DNA from: Sciurus carolinensis
Lineage: Eukaryota; Chordata; Mammalia; Rodentia; Sciuridae
DNA: 64,000 nucleotides
Direction: 5' to 3'
Assembly (NCBI RefSeq): GCF_902686445.1
Contig: NC_062223.1
Span: 38,906,998-38,970,997 of the forward strand
Position numbers and translations under genes: made by a program. How positions within the stretch are numbered: position 1 is the first letter of the stretch; each line of letters begins with the position of its first letter. Positions 24,247 through 37,345 of the stretch are shown piece by piece. The notes under the pieces were generated by a model. It was not told where the DNA came from, ran no database searches, and was given only the letters and a program-made list of their open reading frames with translations.

Positions 24247-26399
24247 TTCAAAGAATTTTTGTCATAAGTGATAGAATTTGTTTTAGTTTGTAGTACATTT
24301 TTTTTTTTATTTTTTAACACCAACATTCTAAGATCCTGAAGATACTCCCTTTCCTTCTTATCCAAAAGTGGTAGATAGTGTACAGTTTATTAGATTGATA
24401 TTAACTTGGCATCATTGTCTCTTACTGTCTTCTCTTAAACAAAAATTGGTTTCTGAGAATTCCCTTTCAAATATGGATGCAGGAACCTTGGAGCAGAATA
24501 TGAAGTTTAGAAAGAGGGTTCAGTGGTTGAGAGCTCTGTGTTAATAGTTAATAGGAATTTTCACAGATTCCTGAGTGATGCAGCTATTTCAAGGGTTATT
24601 TTTAGAGGCGGGTGTTTGAAACTAGGGACTGTGGTGCTTTAGAATTACATTTTCAGGTTCCCTTTTCCAGATCTGCTAATTATTACTTCTTTTACCTCAC
24701 CTGACTCATTCCAACATTTTCATGATTCTTTTCTAACATGCCTGCAAGGCATAATTAAGTTATTACCTTAATACAGCACCTCTTTGATGAATCTAGATGC
24801 AGAATCCTAATTTATGTACTCTGCTTAGAATTCAGTGAGTTTCCTAAAACTGGGTATTCCTGCTTACTGTCTCCTGGAAAATCTTCAACCATTATGTTCC
24901 CCAAATATTAACTTTGTGCCTTTTGCTCTCTGCCTTGCAAAATTGTAATTGGTTTTCATTCGAATCTCTTTTATTTATTTATTTTTCAGTAAATGTTCCC
25001 TTTTCTCTTTACCATGAATAATTTAATTAGAGCCACCTTTCAGTTTATTGACTGTCTTCAATTTTGTCTTATTGCCTATTAACCTATTCCCCCCACCAAA
25101 AAAGAAAAAAATAGCTAAAGAGAAGAAAACATCTTGGAGTATAAAACACATACAAAAATTATGTATTCTCAACTTGGTAAACCTTAAAACCTATTTTTTT
25201 TTAAATCAGACTATCATAAATATGATAGTACACTAGAACCCTTTCCCCAGGAATCCCTCTCTGAAGGTAACAACTCTCTAATCTTTAAAAGAATTATAAT
25301 GGTCAACGGTTATGTCAGTTTCTGAACTGTATACATAAATTACATTACACCATCTGGCTTCTTTTGTTTAAAAGTGTTTTTCTTTTTATGTAAAATAACA
25401 AAATATGTTTTTTTCTATGATTTATGATAATTGGGGCTGTTTCTAGTTTGGGATTATTTCAAAAAATACTATTTGGAATATTCTTGAGAATGTCTTTGGA
25501 AAACAATGTATAGATACAACTTGCAGTTTTTAACTTTTTTGTTTATTTTATTTATGATAATAGTTCCATCAAAAATATACTTATATTATTTGTCCAGATT
25601 TAAGATATTAGTTATCTAGATCATTTACATGGGGGGAATCAGTTAAGAATGTGATTTACAATACACTTAGAAATAGAAGTTTCCCAGGAAATCTTTCCAA
25701 AAGGAATACCTTAGCATTCTTTTGACCATGAGAATGTTGTCTCAGATGACAATGATGTACATTTTCCCTTGAAAAATGCACAGTCACCCACCCACACTTA
25801 CTTGGTTTCCCACCAATACCTAAGAATGCATTCTACACACAATTTCAGGAAATTTATAGACAATCTGAAGTTTGGTCTTTGACTGAAGAGGCATTCTTCA
25901 GCTAGTTAAGAACCCCAGCTTCAAGTGATTTATTCCTCCCATCTTTCTTGTTCTTATCTATAGTAAAGAGTTTTCTTTTCAATTGATCTAAAAAGCACCA
26001 ACTTCACTTCAAATACATTAAACATTACCTCTGCTTAGTATATAATACACTTGTGAACTATTTTACATATTATATACTGCTCTCATGTATAAATGTCAAA
26101 TATGCTATATATTAAATATATGTTACAACTGACGGAGCTAAAGACTACTGAGGTTTAATGATGTTAGTAGACTATTACACTTATCTAACAATTATGATAG
26201 TACCTTTTTCTTTCCAGCTTTATACCTACAAATTAAAATGTAGAAATCCGCCATCACTTTCACAATCTGATTGAGGAGTTTCTTGAAAGAAATAACAATA
26301 ATTCTTGTGTATGATAAATCCTGAGTAAATAATATCAGATTCATTATATATCCTGATATAGATCTTTGGAAGAAGCTACTTCTATCATAGTGGGTTGTA
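24247..26399. other. Intergenic; possible ancient L1 at 25200-25510
   Basis: No gene. 25200-25510 follows the order of an antisense ancient L1 3' region (GGTAACAACTCTCTAATCTTTAAAAG-type text, then GGGGCTGTTTCTAGTTTGGG). The rest is unassigned. Confidence 0.35.
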
Positions 26400-26408
26400 T
26401 TCCCTCAT

Positions 26409-26440
<32 letters not shown>

Positions 26441-26645
26441 GACAAAGAAGGAGTCACAGAAGAACAACTCTTCCAAGACATGCAACCAGTGACCCACCTC
26501 CTTCAGTCACAAACCACCTGCCTATGGTTATCACCCAGTCTGTTCATTCAAACTAGGACAGACTAATTAGGTTATGTTTCTCACAATGTGTTCATTCTAC
26601 CTCTGAATATTCCTACACTAACAGGAATCACATAACAAACCATAA
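26400..26645 (-). mobile_element. MT/ORR1-type MaLR LTR, partial, with (GA)n
   Basis: Antisense rodent MaLR LTR. A (GA)n run at 26408-26443 sits where the sense LTR has its CT run. It is followed by GACCCACCTCCTTCAGTCAC, CACCTGCCTATGGTTA, ATTCAAACTAGGACAGACTA and CACCTCTGAATATTCCTAC, the same order as at 31480, 45495 and 58508. The half containing the poly(A) region is missing here. Confidence 0.7.
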
Positions 26646-26809
26646 TAATTGTGAACAAAAACAGCTTCCCTATAGTGATGTAAATAATGACAGCAATATT
26701 TTATCATTCCTTGGCACTTATCTATGTGTAATGTGAATTTGTAGCTCTTTGAATAAAATAGTAAAATCTATTCTTCATCCTTTAAATTTGAGCCTGCCTT
26801 ATTTCATTA
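26646..26809. other. Intergenic spacer
   Basis: Nothing recognised. Confidence 0.4.
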
Positions 26810-27260
26810 AATATAATTGGGAGGAAGTGAGAAAGTGACAGTTTTGGCCTAGACTTCACAAGACCTTACAGCATCTGCACATGTTTCCTTAAAAGCAACT
26901 GAATCCATGTGAATGTATTTTGGTTAGTCCAAAATATGAAGACAGACACACATGGAAGTAAGCCCTTTCAGCCTGGTCAATGGTGTTCCAACTACTAGAT
27001 AAGTGAGAGAGTTCTTGCAGACATCCAAACACAGGTAGGTTTGTACACATCCTACCACATGCCCCCAAATGCATGAAGAACTCAGTATAGATTAGCTAAG
27101 TTAAATTAATCCAAATTTAAAAATCAAAAAACAAAACCTTATCTGTAGCCAATCAACAGAATTATGAGTTATATAAATTATTGCTTTAAGTCACTCAGTT
27201 TTGGAGTAGTTTCTCTTCAGTAGAGGTTAATTGAAAATCTAACAAACTAATAAATTGTTA
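26810..27260 (+). mobile_element. MaLR/MLT-like LTR, degraded
   Basis: The 3' end, with AATTATGAGTTATATAAATT, ATTGCTTTAAGTCACTCAG and TTTTGGAGTAGTTT, matches the general form of MLT1-type LTR ends. The 5' part is too diverged to define a boundary. Confidence 0.5.
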
Positions 27261-27917
27261 TATGATAAGCTGGCCTTAGTCCTGTACCATAAACCTTAAA
27301 TAGTCTTTTTTTTAAGAAAAGTTCTATTCCATATATAGATATTTCAAGTACTATAAATAAAACCCAAAGCAAGACCATTCACAAATACTAGCCTTGCTTG
27401 CTCATGAAGTAAAGAAGATGAAATCAGCACTTTTAGTTTCTCCATCCTACACTCCAGGAATTTCTATCCCAAGGCAATTTACTAATGCTGACACCTGCCA
27501 AAATATGTTAATATCTTCTAGCGTGTTAGAAGCCTGAACATTAACCATCCTCTGATTAATTTCCCTTTTCAAATCAACTAATTTTTATTTACAAGCACCT
27601 GTAGTTTTGAGAGCCTAAGAAGAATATACCCAAGGGTGTTTCCATGGTTACTCGGATTTGAACCTTTACCACAGTGGTCCCAAGTAGGATAGTGCATTGT
27701 AATCAAATTGAATTTTTTTAAAAATATTTATTCTTGGTTCCATCTCCAGACATTTCTATTTAAATGACATGAAGTTCAATGTTAGCAATGGAATCCTTAA
27801 AAGCACCTTATCTAATATGTAGCAATGGTTGGAATGTTTAGCTCCATCTGGACCTCTACAACCCAGCAGTATCACCCGCCATTACCCAAGGGAGATAACT
27901 TTCCTCAGTAAGTGGTA

Positions 27918-27963
<46 letters not shown>

Positions 27964-29024
27964 TTTTACTCTTTATGTAAATTAGCCCATGTATTTTCAA
28001 AATTCACTACTTGACTTGTAAACTCCTGGATATTGAGATTACAATAGGTAGCAGAGTAGTCATCTATACCATATCATGCTCTCTTATGTAACACAATTAA
28101 AGACCACCTTCCTCACCTACATTTTTGCTTATATAGAAAGACTGGTTATATCTCTTAGCCACCAGAACTCAATACAGCTCTTACAATTAGATTCACCAAC
28201 AAAACTGAAGGAAATACGTTCTTCTGCTTAAGAAAGAGCTCCGACCTCTGTATCCACCTCTTGTGCAAATACTTTTCAGTCCAAAGCCATATCTAGCAAT
28301 GAACCTCCAACTGACATCTAGTATCTCAAAAATAATTACAACCTGTTTTTCGAGGCATTTCAATTCACAGAGATTCATTAGTTAAAAGTTAAATAAAGAT
28401 CTTTTAATATGACTAGTTTTAGTTCTGAAAGCTATTTTTGGTCCTCTTTCCTTTGGTGGATTTTTTTTTTTTTCTGAAACATCTATTTCACCACATCAAA
28501 AAGTTAAATAATATCGAGAAACTTAGGTTCAATATCTATGTGCACTAATACCAGCCCCTAACACTATTTGTACACCACACCTTTCTACCTATCCATAAAC
28601 TGAGGGATACCTTCCTTTTCAATATGTCACTCAATTCAAAATAATGAAGTAACAGAAGTGAATTACATGTGTGTGTTCTTCTTTCCAATAGAATTGATTA
28701 CAGAACAAATTTTTTTACTTCTCTAGTTATTCTAAACTTCAATTGAGTTGCACTGTTAATCAGAGGTCCTCCCAAGGAGCAAATCAGATTTAACTTGTAC
28801 CAGGAGGTGACCAAATTTTACATAAGTGCATTTAATTTATTGTAAAAGCTAAAGAAGTTTCTAAGGATGTGGTGTTATTTACTTATTCAGAAACCTTTAC
28901 AAATTAATAAGAAAATTCCTTACTTTTCTCCTCCCAGTTTCTGATTGCAAAGCTGTAATATGTGGAGTTGATAAGAAAAATGGTAGCAAAATTATATGAT
29001 TTGTAGACATACGATTAACTTATT
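27261..29024. other. Intergenic with (GT)n
   Basis: No gene. (GT)n at 27922-27957 (about 18 units, then TATGTGTG) and a T run at 28461-28475. Otherwise unassigned AT-rich DNA. Confidence 0.5.
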
Positions 29025-29654
29025 TTCTTGAGATCCATCTCACTCCAATAAGAATGACTATTACCAAACAATAAATAAATATATAAAGCTGGGTGTCGTG
29101 ACACATGTCTGTAATCCTAACAACTCAGGAAAATGAGACAGAGAAGGATTGCAAGTTCAAAACCAGCCTCAGCCACTTTGCTAGGCCCTAAACAACTGAG
29201 TGAAACTCTGTCTCAAGAATAAAAATATAAAGGGTTATAGATGTGACTCAATGGTAAAGCACACCTAGGTACCAATAAGTAAATAAATAAAACCCAAAAT
29301 GTAAGATAAAAACAAAAAGCAAATGCTGGCAAGTATCTGGAGAAAAGAAAGCCTTATATACTGTTGGTGGGACTGTAATTTAGTACAGCCACTATGGAAA
29401 ACATCATGGAAATTACCATATAATCAAGCTGTCTCACTCCTGGGTCTTTATTTGAAGAAAGTGCAGTCATCACATAAAAGAAATATCATCATACCCTTTT
29501 ATATTGTGGCATTATCACAATATATAAGATATGGACTCATCCTACAAGCCCCTCTACAGAAATATGGTTAAAAAAATACAATATAATATTCATAATAGAG
29601 TATTATTTAGCCATAGAAAGAAGGAAATTAATTTTCCACAGAGAATCTCCAGAT
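29025..29654 (+). mobile_element. Old L1 ORF2 3' fragment, split by a SINE
   Basis: Sense ORF2 text (ATCCATCTCACTCCAATAAG at 29034) resumes after a SINE with GCTGGCAAGTATCTGGAG, GTTGGTGGGACTGTAA and GTACAGCCACTATGGAAA. The 82-codon open frame at 29323-29571 is a remnant of the LVQPLW region and is not a gene. Confidence 0.75.
29082..29300 (+). mobile_element. Composite B1/ID SINE (sense)
   Basis: Left part 7SL/B1-like: GCTGGGTGTCGTGACACATG, TGTCTGTAATCCTAAC, GATTGCAAGTTCAAAACCAG, GTGAAACTCTGTCTCAA. Right part ID-like: GGTTATAGATGTGACTCAAT, GGTAAAGCACACC, then an AATAAATAAAA tail. This 7SL-tRNA fusion layout supports a squirrel host. Confidence 0.8.
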
Positions 29655-29787
29655 AGGAGCACAAGATAGGTAAAACTCTGACTTTCTCCTCAAAATACCC
29701 TAATGAGAGTACCCAGTAGAGCCCATCTGAATATCTTACATATAGAATTGTTAGAAAATAAAAGTATGCTGTTTTAACCTGCTGAGA
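29655..29787 (+). mobile_element. Possible LTR 3' end, truncated
   Basis: AGAAAATAAAAGTATGCTGTT and TTAACCTGCTGAGATT resemble the end of an MLT/MER-type LTR. It is cut by the L1 tail that starts at 29788. Short and uncertain. Confidence 0.35.
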
Positions 29788-30580
29788 TTGTTTTTTTTTT
29801 TTTTCACTTTTCTCCATATTTTATTGGTGCATTATAGTTGTACATAATGATGGGATTTGTCGTTACATTGTCATAATGCACAAAATACAACAATGTAATT
29901 TGGTCAATATTCCCCAGTATTTCTCCTTTCTCCCCTCCCTCCCCCTGGTTCCCTTCTCCTACTCTACTGATCTCCCTTAGATTTTCACAAGACCCACTCC
30001 CAATAATTCTTTTCCATTTTCCTCTCTAACTTTTGCATGTGAGCGAAAACATACCGCTTTTGACTTTCTGAGTTTGGCTTATTTCACTTTACATAATGGT
30101 CTCAAGTTCCACCCATTTTCCTGCAGATGACATAATTCCATTCTTTTTTATAACTAAATGAAACTCCATTGAGTATATATATCACATCTGCATTATCTAT
30201 TCATCTGTTCATAGATACCTAGGCTGGTTCCATAGATTGGCTATCGTGAACTGTGCTGCTATAAACATGGATTTGCACATATCACTCTAGTATGATGACC
30301 TTCATTCTTTAGGAAAAATACTGAAGAGTGGTATAGCAAGGTCATATGATGGTTCCATGCCTAGTCTTTTGAGGGAATTCCATACTGATTTCCACAGTGG
30401 TTGTACTAATTTGCAATCTCATCAACAGTATAAAAAAGTGTTCCTTTTCCTCCACATCCTCTCCAGCAATTGTTTGTATTTTTTAAAAACTTGTATTTGT
30501 TCTAATTAGTTATACATTTTTTGATGACTGACATTCTGACTGGTATGAGATGAAATCTCAGTTAAACATTTTTTCATATG
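29788..30580 (-). mobile_element. Older L1 3' end, antisense
   Basis: A T run (poly(A) tail on the minus strand) at about 29789-29804, CT-rich 3' UTR, then antisense ORF2 end (GGCTGGTTCCATAGATTGGC, ATCATCAACAG-type text) to about 30580. It meets the next L1 5' end to 5' end, giving a head-to-head pair with tails pointing outward. Confidence 0.85.
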
Positions 30581-30591
30581 TTTTTGCACAC

Positions 30592-31269
30592 TTTTACATT
30601 GCTGATAGAGTTGCAAATTGGTGCAGCCACTCTGGAAAGAAGTGTGGAGAATCCTCAGGAAACTTGGAATGGACCCACTTTTCGACCCAGTTATCCCACT
30701 ACTTGGTTTATACCCAAAGGACTTAAAATTAGCATACTACAGTAACACAGTTGCATCAAAGTTTATAGCAGCTCAAGTCACAATAGCTAGATTGTGGAAC
30801 CAACCTAGATGCCCTTCAACAGACGAATGGATAAGAAAACTGTCATATGTATACACAATGGAATATTATTCAATCATAAAGAATAATATTGTGGCATTTG
30901 CACATAAGTGGATGGAATTGGAGAATATCATGCTAAGTGAAATAAGCCAATCCCAAAAAAACCAAAGGCTAAATTTTTTCCCTGATAAGTGGAATATGAT
31001 ATATAATGGGGTTGGGGGAGTTGGGGTGAGAGAAGAATGGAGGAACTTTAGATTATGTAGAGGGAAATGAGAGGGAGGAGGGGGCAAGAGTATGAAAAAT
31101 GGTGGAATGAGACAGACATCATTACCCTGCGCACATGTATGATTACACAAATGCTGTGAATCTACATTGTGTACAACCATAGAAATTAAATGATGTACCC
31201 CATTTGTGTACCATGAATCAAAATGAAGTCTGTAAAAATGAATAAAATAAAATTAAATTAAAAAAAGAA
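30592..31269 (+). mobile_element. Intermediate-age L1 3' end
   Basis: A 5'-truncated L1 starting in the LVQPLW region of ORF2, with a 3' UTR containing TGAGACAGACATCATTACCC and ending in an A-rich tail at 31238-31269. A weak target duplication (TTTNGCACAC) lies at about 30582-30591 and 31271-31280. It has the older 3' UTR type without telomere-like hexamers. Confidence 0.88.
30618..31070 (+). pseudogene. L1 ORF2 C-terminal tail
   Basis: An open frame of 150 codons covering the last part of L1 ORF2p (VQPLWKEVWRILRKLG through YTMEYYSIIKN and SEISQSQKN). It then reads through into the 3' UTR to a stop at 31070. It lacks the endonuclease, RT and cysteine motif, so it is a dead fragment. Confidence 0.85.
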
Positions 31270-31285
31270 ATTTAGCACACAAAAA

Positions 31286-31358
31286 AAGAACCAATTACTA
31301 CATGGGCAAATGAACTAAACAGACATTTCTTAAAAGAATAAATACAAATGGCAAAAAA
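31286..31358 (+). mobile_element. Old L1 ORF2 scrap
   Basis: CCAATTACTACATGGGCAAA and AACAGACATTTCTTAAAAG match the NPxxKWAxxxNRHF part of ORF2 in sense. It is cut by an A run and the TA microsatellite. Confidence 0.6.
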
Positions 31359-31370
31359 AAAAAAACATAT

Positions 31371-31419
<49 letters not shown>
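31371..31419. repeat. (TA)n microsatellite
   Basis: TGTGTG followed by about 21 TA units. Confidence 0.95.
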
Positions 31420-31420
<1 letters not shown>

Positions 31421-31479
31421 AGTATAAAATACCATGCAGTGTTATGTGAATTCTGGTAGGTTAACATTTTCTCACTATG

Positions 31480-31985
31480 CCAGAGTACCAAAGGAAAACA
31501 ACTCAAGGGATGAAATATTTATTTTGGCTCCTGGTTCCAGAGGTTTCAGTACATGGTCAATTGGTTCTATTGTTTTGGGACTGAGGCAATATAGGACATT
31601 AAGTCTGAAGGGTAGGGCAGTGGACATCTGCTTACCTCATGGCAGCCAGATAGCAGAGAGAAGGGGAGAGAGAAAGTGAAGCCAAGGATGATAGACTTTT
31701 CCAGAGAACATTCTTCAGGAATTCAGAGGTCTTTGAAAGACTGTTTCAAACTACATATTTTTGTGGACAGTGACCCATTTCCTCCACCGAGGTCCCACCT
31801 CCTAAAGTTTCTACTATCTCTCATTAATGCCATCAGCTATGAACCCATCAATGAACCAATCCATTGAAGAGATCAGAGCTCTCGTGAGCCAATCACTTCC
31901 CATGAGCCACACCTTTGAACACTGCTGCATTGAGGAGCAAGCCGTGAACCTTTGGAAGGCATTTCAGATCCAAACCATAATATCC
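31480..31985 (-). mobile_element. MT/ORR1-type MaLR LTR, near complete
   Basis: An antisense LTR of about 500 bp. GAAATATTTATTTTGGCTCC (poly(A) region on the minus strand) comes first, then GGTTTCAGTACATGGTCAAT, CTTACCTCATGGCAGCCAG, GAGAGAAGGGGAGAGAGAAA (CT run of the sense LTR, not expanded here), and AGATCCAAACCATAATA at the far end. Short open frames inside it are not genes. Confidence 0.75.
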
Positions 31986-33319
31986 AGGAAATCATCCATC
32001 TTAAACTATAGTGTTGGAATAATTAACTACTTTTCTTCTATACACAGTGCCAGTTCCAGGTTACCATGAACGCTTTCTTATAGGATTCTTCTATTGTCCT
32101 CCAACAGTAATGCTCCATGTCTACTTTCTGAATGAGACAGAACCAATTCTTGCATTCAAATTCTGAATCAGAATCTTTTCTTCTTTTATGATGAAGAGAA
32201 GCTTCCAGGTGGCACTTATGTGAAACAGAAAAGGGAAGTGATATGGTACTGGGACGTTGAAAATAGATCAAGACCAATGTAGCAGAAGAAACCCAAGTTC
32301 TGGGTCATATTTTGAGCTGATGAACTTACTCACACTGACATCTAGACTTTTGGAAGATATTTACTCCAAATATGCCTCCCTAAGAAAATTTGCGTTAGTT
32401 TTCCTGTCACATACAACATAAGGATTAAACTGATGAACATATATGACTAAAGGTTGTTTTTAAGTGGTAATAACTAAATTGAAAACACCAAATGCTAAAC
32501 CATCCTTACACCAAGTATCACTTTAGTAACGGAATCACGTGTAACTAGATTACAAATTAATTGGGGAGAACTTACTTAAGATATGCAAACTACCGTATTT
32601 AAAATAGAGTTAATTTTCACTTGAATTCGCAGGCTAGATAAAGATTTAGTCTAAAGATGATTGAAAGATACACTTAAATAATTCAAGTTATACAGAAAAT
32701 CTAGTAATTTAGATTCCCCTAATATGACTATGTGTATTTTTAAAACTTGTTATTTTCATAAAAATAAATTCTGTAAATAATTGCTTGCAGGAAACTAAGT
32801 TTGAAGACCAAAATATACAACCTGACTTTATATACTGCTGCCAAGTGCCTCTTAAGCCTCCACTCTAACTGTTGCTTCACTGTACAGGATTGAGCATATC
32901 TTATAGATGCTGTTAGAGTGGAATGGAAAATATACATCAATTTCTACTTACTGAAATCCCCGCAGTCACACTATGATTTAACATATGGTTGTATTGATTC
33001 TGCAAGAGGTTTCCAGGGAACATTTTGGATACTTGCAACAAAATGTTTAAACTAATCAGAGTAAAACAACAAGGAGTGTATTGTAGAGTTTTAGGTGTTC
33101 CATCCCTACAAGAAAATGAATGGATGACTAAAGGTCCAGGTGATGATGTATTGATTTTTTTGGAATAGAATACATAACTATATTAGTTACTATGTCAAGT
33201 AACGGTCAGCTCCTTTTCTAAGAATTCTTGTTTTAACATACAGTAAAATATATTGTATAACATTTTAAGAAATCAAATGTTTTGATAAAAATGAACAACT
33301 CATTTCTTTCAAATAAAAT
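31986..33319. other. Intergenic, unassigned
   Basis: No gene. 32280-32350 has LTR-like wording but is not assignable. The rest is AT-rich and unique-looking. Confidence 0.4.
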
Positions 33320-35785
33320 TAATTTTTGACTGATATGTAAAACAAAAATTATACATATAAATAGAGTATCATGTAATATATGGATACTTGTATACATTGT
33401 GCAATATTTTAAGCAGGTTAAGCATATTTTTAGGGTGAAAAATTTGAACATCCTTTCTTCAGGCTTATTGAAATGTGTTGTGATCTACAGTCACCAAGCT
33501 ATGCAATGCCACATCAAAATTTCTTACGCCTATCTAATTAAAGATTGATCGACGTCACCCAGTCCACCTACCCATATAAATCTCATTTTCTGGTGACCAT
33601 CATTCTACTCCCAACTTCTATGATATCAACCTTTTAAAATTCCATATGCATGAGATGACACAGTACTTGGCTTATTCTACTTAATATAATGATCTCTGAT
33701 TCTATCCATTTTGTCACAAATGATAGGATTTCATTTTCATATTACTGGATAGTATTGCACTGTCTTTATGCACCCTGTTTTCTTTATCCGTTCATCAGTT
33801 GGTGGACAATTAGGTTGTTTACATTTGTTGACCACTGGAAACAATGTTGCAATGATTATGGAATGTATATGTATCTTTGATAAACTGATTTCATGTTCTT
33901 TGTATATATAACCAGCAGTGAGATTTCTGGATCACTTAGTAGTTCTGTTTTTAATTGTGTGTGGAACCTCCAGACTTCTTTCCATAATGACTGTACTAAT
34001 TTACATTCCCACCAAGAATGTGAAAGTGTTCCTTTTTCCCCCACATCCTTGACAACATTTGTCATCTTTTGTCATTTTGATAATAGTCATTCTTAGTGGG
34101 ATTTCATCGTGGTTTGATTTGCATTTCCCTGGTGCCTAACGATTTTGAGCACTTTTTTCATGTACCTGTTAGTCATTTGTATGTCTCCTTCTGATAAATG
34201 TCTCTCAAGTTCGACCTCCCATTTTTAATTGGTTGCTAATGAGTTTTTGGAGTTCTTTATTCTTCACATTGACTCATCAGATGTATAGTTTTAAAAATTA
34301 TTTTCTCCCAATGTGTAGATTATCTTTTTCTCGGCAGACAGCTTCATTTTCTCTGCAGAAGGATTTTAGTTTTATACAATCTTATTAGTCTGCTTTTGGT
34401 TGTTGTTTCCTGTTCTTTTGTTGGATTCTCATCTAAGAAAATCCTTGCACATTCTCAAGTCCTGAAGCATTTCCCTTACATTATTTTTCTAGTAGTCTCA
34501 TAGTTTCAAGACTTATATAAAATAATCAATCAGTTTTGAGTAAAATATTTGTAACCAGTGAGAAATAGAAACTTATCATTTTTCTGCCTGTACCCATTCA
34601 ATTTTTTCACTACCATTTATTGAAAAGTCTGTTCTTTGTTCAAGTAAAATTCTTAACATCATTGTCAAAAATCAGCTGCAGATTCACTTCTAAGTTCTCT
34701 GTTCTAAACATGGGTCCATTTGTCTGTCTTTCTGGCAATACTGTGCTGTTTTGATTACTATAACTTTGTAGTATATTTAAAAATCAGGTGGTATAATGCC
34801 TTCTAATTTGTTCTGTTCGTTAAAAATGGTTTTGGCAAAATTTTTTTTTTCTGGTTCCATATAACTTTAAGGTTTTTTTTTTTTTTTCTAATTCTTTGAA
34901 GAATGTTTTGATAGAATTTTCATTGACTCTATAGATTACTTTGTCTAATACAGGTATTTTGTCAATATTGATTTACAATCCATGGGACATCTTCAATTTC
35001 AATGTGTCCTTTTCAACTTCATTCATAAGAATTTTATGATTTACATTATGGAAATTTACCACTTCTTTAGATGTGTTTATTCTTAGGTACTCTTTTGTAC
35101 AGATTGTAAAAGGAATCTCTTTCCTGATATCTGTCTGATAATTTGTGATTGGCCTATAGCAATGTTATTTATTCTCGTATGCTTATTCTAATCTTGTAAC
35201 TTTGTTGAATTAATGTATTAGTTTTAAGAATTTTTGTCTTCCTTTGAGAATATATTGTTGTGTCATCTATAAACAGGGATAATTTGACCTCCCCTTTCCT
35301 AATTTGATGGCCTTTATTTCTTTCTTTTTCCTGGTTTCCCTGGCTAGAACTGACACTACTATGTTGAGTAAAAGTGACAAAAGTGAACATCCTTATTTGT
35401 GGTAGATTAGAGAAAGAAATATTTTAGGTTTCCCCCATTCATAAAATGTTTGGTCTTAGTTTATAGCTTATAATACATTATCCTTATTATATTGAGATAT
35501 ATTCCTTCTATCCCAACTTGTTAGGTATTTTTATCATGAAAGAATGTAGAATTTTATCAAATGAATTTTCCATATCTACTGACATAATCATATGGATTTT
35601 TTCCTTCATTCTCTTAGTGTGCTGTATCACATTTATTGATTTTTCTATGTTGAACTATCTTTGTATCCTTAGGATAAATCTCATATGATCATGATGAATA
35701 ATCTTTTTGTTGTTGGGTTAAATGTGCTAGTATTTACTGGAGGATTCTTAAAATTGTATTCATCAAGGAATTTGGTCTTCAATTG

Positions 35786-35815
35786 TGTGTGTGTGTGTGT
35801 GTGTATGTGTGTGGT
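35786..35815. repeat. (GT)n microsatellite
   Basis: Interrupted GT dinucleotides inside the ancient antisense L1. Confidence 0.85.
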
Positions 35816-36066
35816 GTTTAACTGACACATATCAAGGTAATGCTGGCTTCATAGAATGTACTTGGAATAAATCCTTACTTTTTTCTTTATTGTTTTCATT
35901 TTTATTTTTGTGTTCCTTCTTTCTTTTTTCTTTTCTCTCTTCGTTTTCATTTTTGCAGTAACTTAAAGAAAATAGGTGTTAGTTTTTCCTTAAATTTTGG
36001 GGAGAACTGAGAAGTGAGGTTGTCTGATCCTGGACTTTCCTTTGATGGGAAAAGCTATTACTTATT

Positions 36067-36178
36067 TACTTATTTATTTATTTATTTTTGCAGTACTAGA
36101 GATCAAACCAAGGGACTTGTGAATTCTAGGCAAGCACTGTTGCCATCCACTATACATCCAGCTGTGATAGGCGGCTTT
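36067..36178 (-). mobile_element. ID SINE, antisense, perfect target duplication
   Basis: Antisense ID text: TTTGCAGTACTAGAGATCAA, GGCAAGCACTGTTGCCATCC, ACATCCAGCTGTG, with an A-rich tail seen as TTTATTTATTTATTTATTTT at the left. CTATTACTTATT is exactly repeated at 36055-36066 and 36179-36190. Inserted into the ancient L1. Confidence 0.92.
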
Positions 36179-37156
36179 CTATTACTTATTCAATTTTGTT
36201 ACTTATTATTGATCTATGCAGATTTTACATTTCTTTGTGATTCAGTCTTGGCAAGGTATGTTTATCTGAGAATTTATTTATTTCTTCTAGATTATCAAAT
36301 TTCTTGGGGAATTATTGTTTACAATAATCTCTTATGTTCCTTTGTATTTCTTTGATGTCAGCTCTAATGTTTTCTTTTAAATCTCTGATTTATTGGTTTG
36401 AATATTTTTTCTCTTTTTCATAGTTAGTCTAGCTGAAGATTGTCTCTTTCTTTAGTCTTTTCAAAGAAGTGCCTCTTCATTTCATTGATTTGTATGCGAG
36501 TGTATGTGCTTAGTATATATTTCACTTATTTCAGATCTGATATTTGTTATTCTCTTTTATTAGTTATGCGTTGGTTTCTCCTAATCGAGTAGAAGGAGAA
36601 TGGGGTTTCTTTTTCCTTTTTTTTGTTTTTGTTTTTGAGAGTGGTCAGCATCAATTGATATAGATTTCCATTTTAGTACTATTTTGCTATTTGCTATATT
36701 CTATAAATTTTGATGTTTTTGTCTCCAGTGTCATTTGTTTCTAGAATTCAAAATTTTTTCTTCTTGATTTCTTCTTTATCCATTGGAAGGAATTTATCTA
36801 ATTTGCATACATTTGTATAGTTTACACAGTTTTTCTTATAACTTTTTTCTAGTTTCATCAAATTGTTGTTGGAAATGATGCTCAATATGATTTCAATTTA
36901 AAAAAAATTTATTGAGATGTACTTTTCCCCTATCATCTGATTTATTCTGGAGAATGTTCCATGTGTTGATGAGGACAATTTATATTCTGGTCATTTGATG
37001 GAATGCTCTGTAGATGTCCATTATGTTGATAATTTAACTCTACTCTTTCTAGGTTGATTTTCAGTATGAATAATGTGTCCATTGCTAAAAGCAGGATGGT
37101 AAAGTCCCTTACTACTAGTATATTGTGTCTATTTTTCTCTTTAAAAATATTAACAT

Positions 37157-37345
37157 GAGAGGGAGGGGCTGTGTGAAAAATGGTGGAATGAGACAGACAT
37201 TATTACCCTATGTACATGTATGATTACATGAATGGTATGAATCTACATCATGCACAACCATAGAAACAAATGATGTACCCCATTTGTGTACAATGAATCA
37301 AAATGCAATCTGTTAAAAATTAAAGAATAAATAATTTTAAAAAAG
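37157..37345 (+). mobile_element. Very short L1 3' end with perfect target duplication
   Basis: A 189-bp insert holding only the end of an intermediate-age L1 3' UTR (TGAGACAGACATTATTACCC, CCCCATTTGTGTACAATGAA) and an A-rich tail. AATATTAACAT is repeated exactly at 37146-37156 and 37346-37356. The insertion is opposite in orientation to the host L1. Confidence 0.95.
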
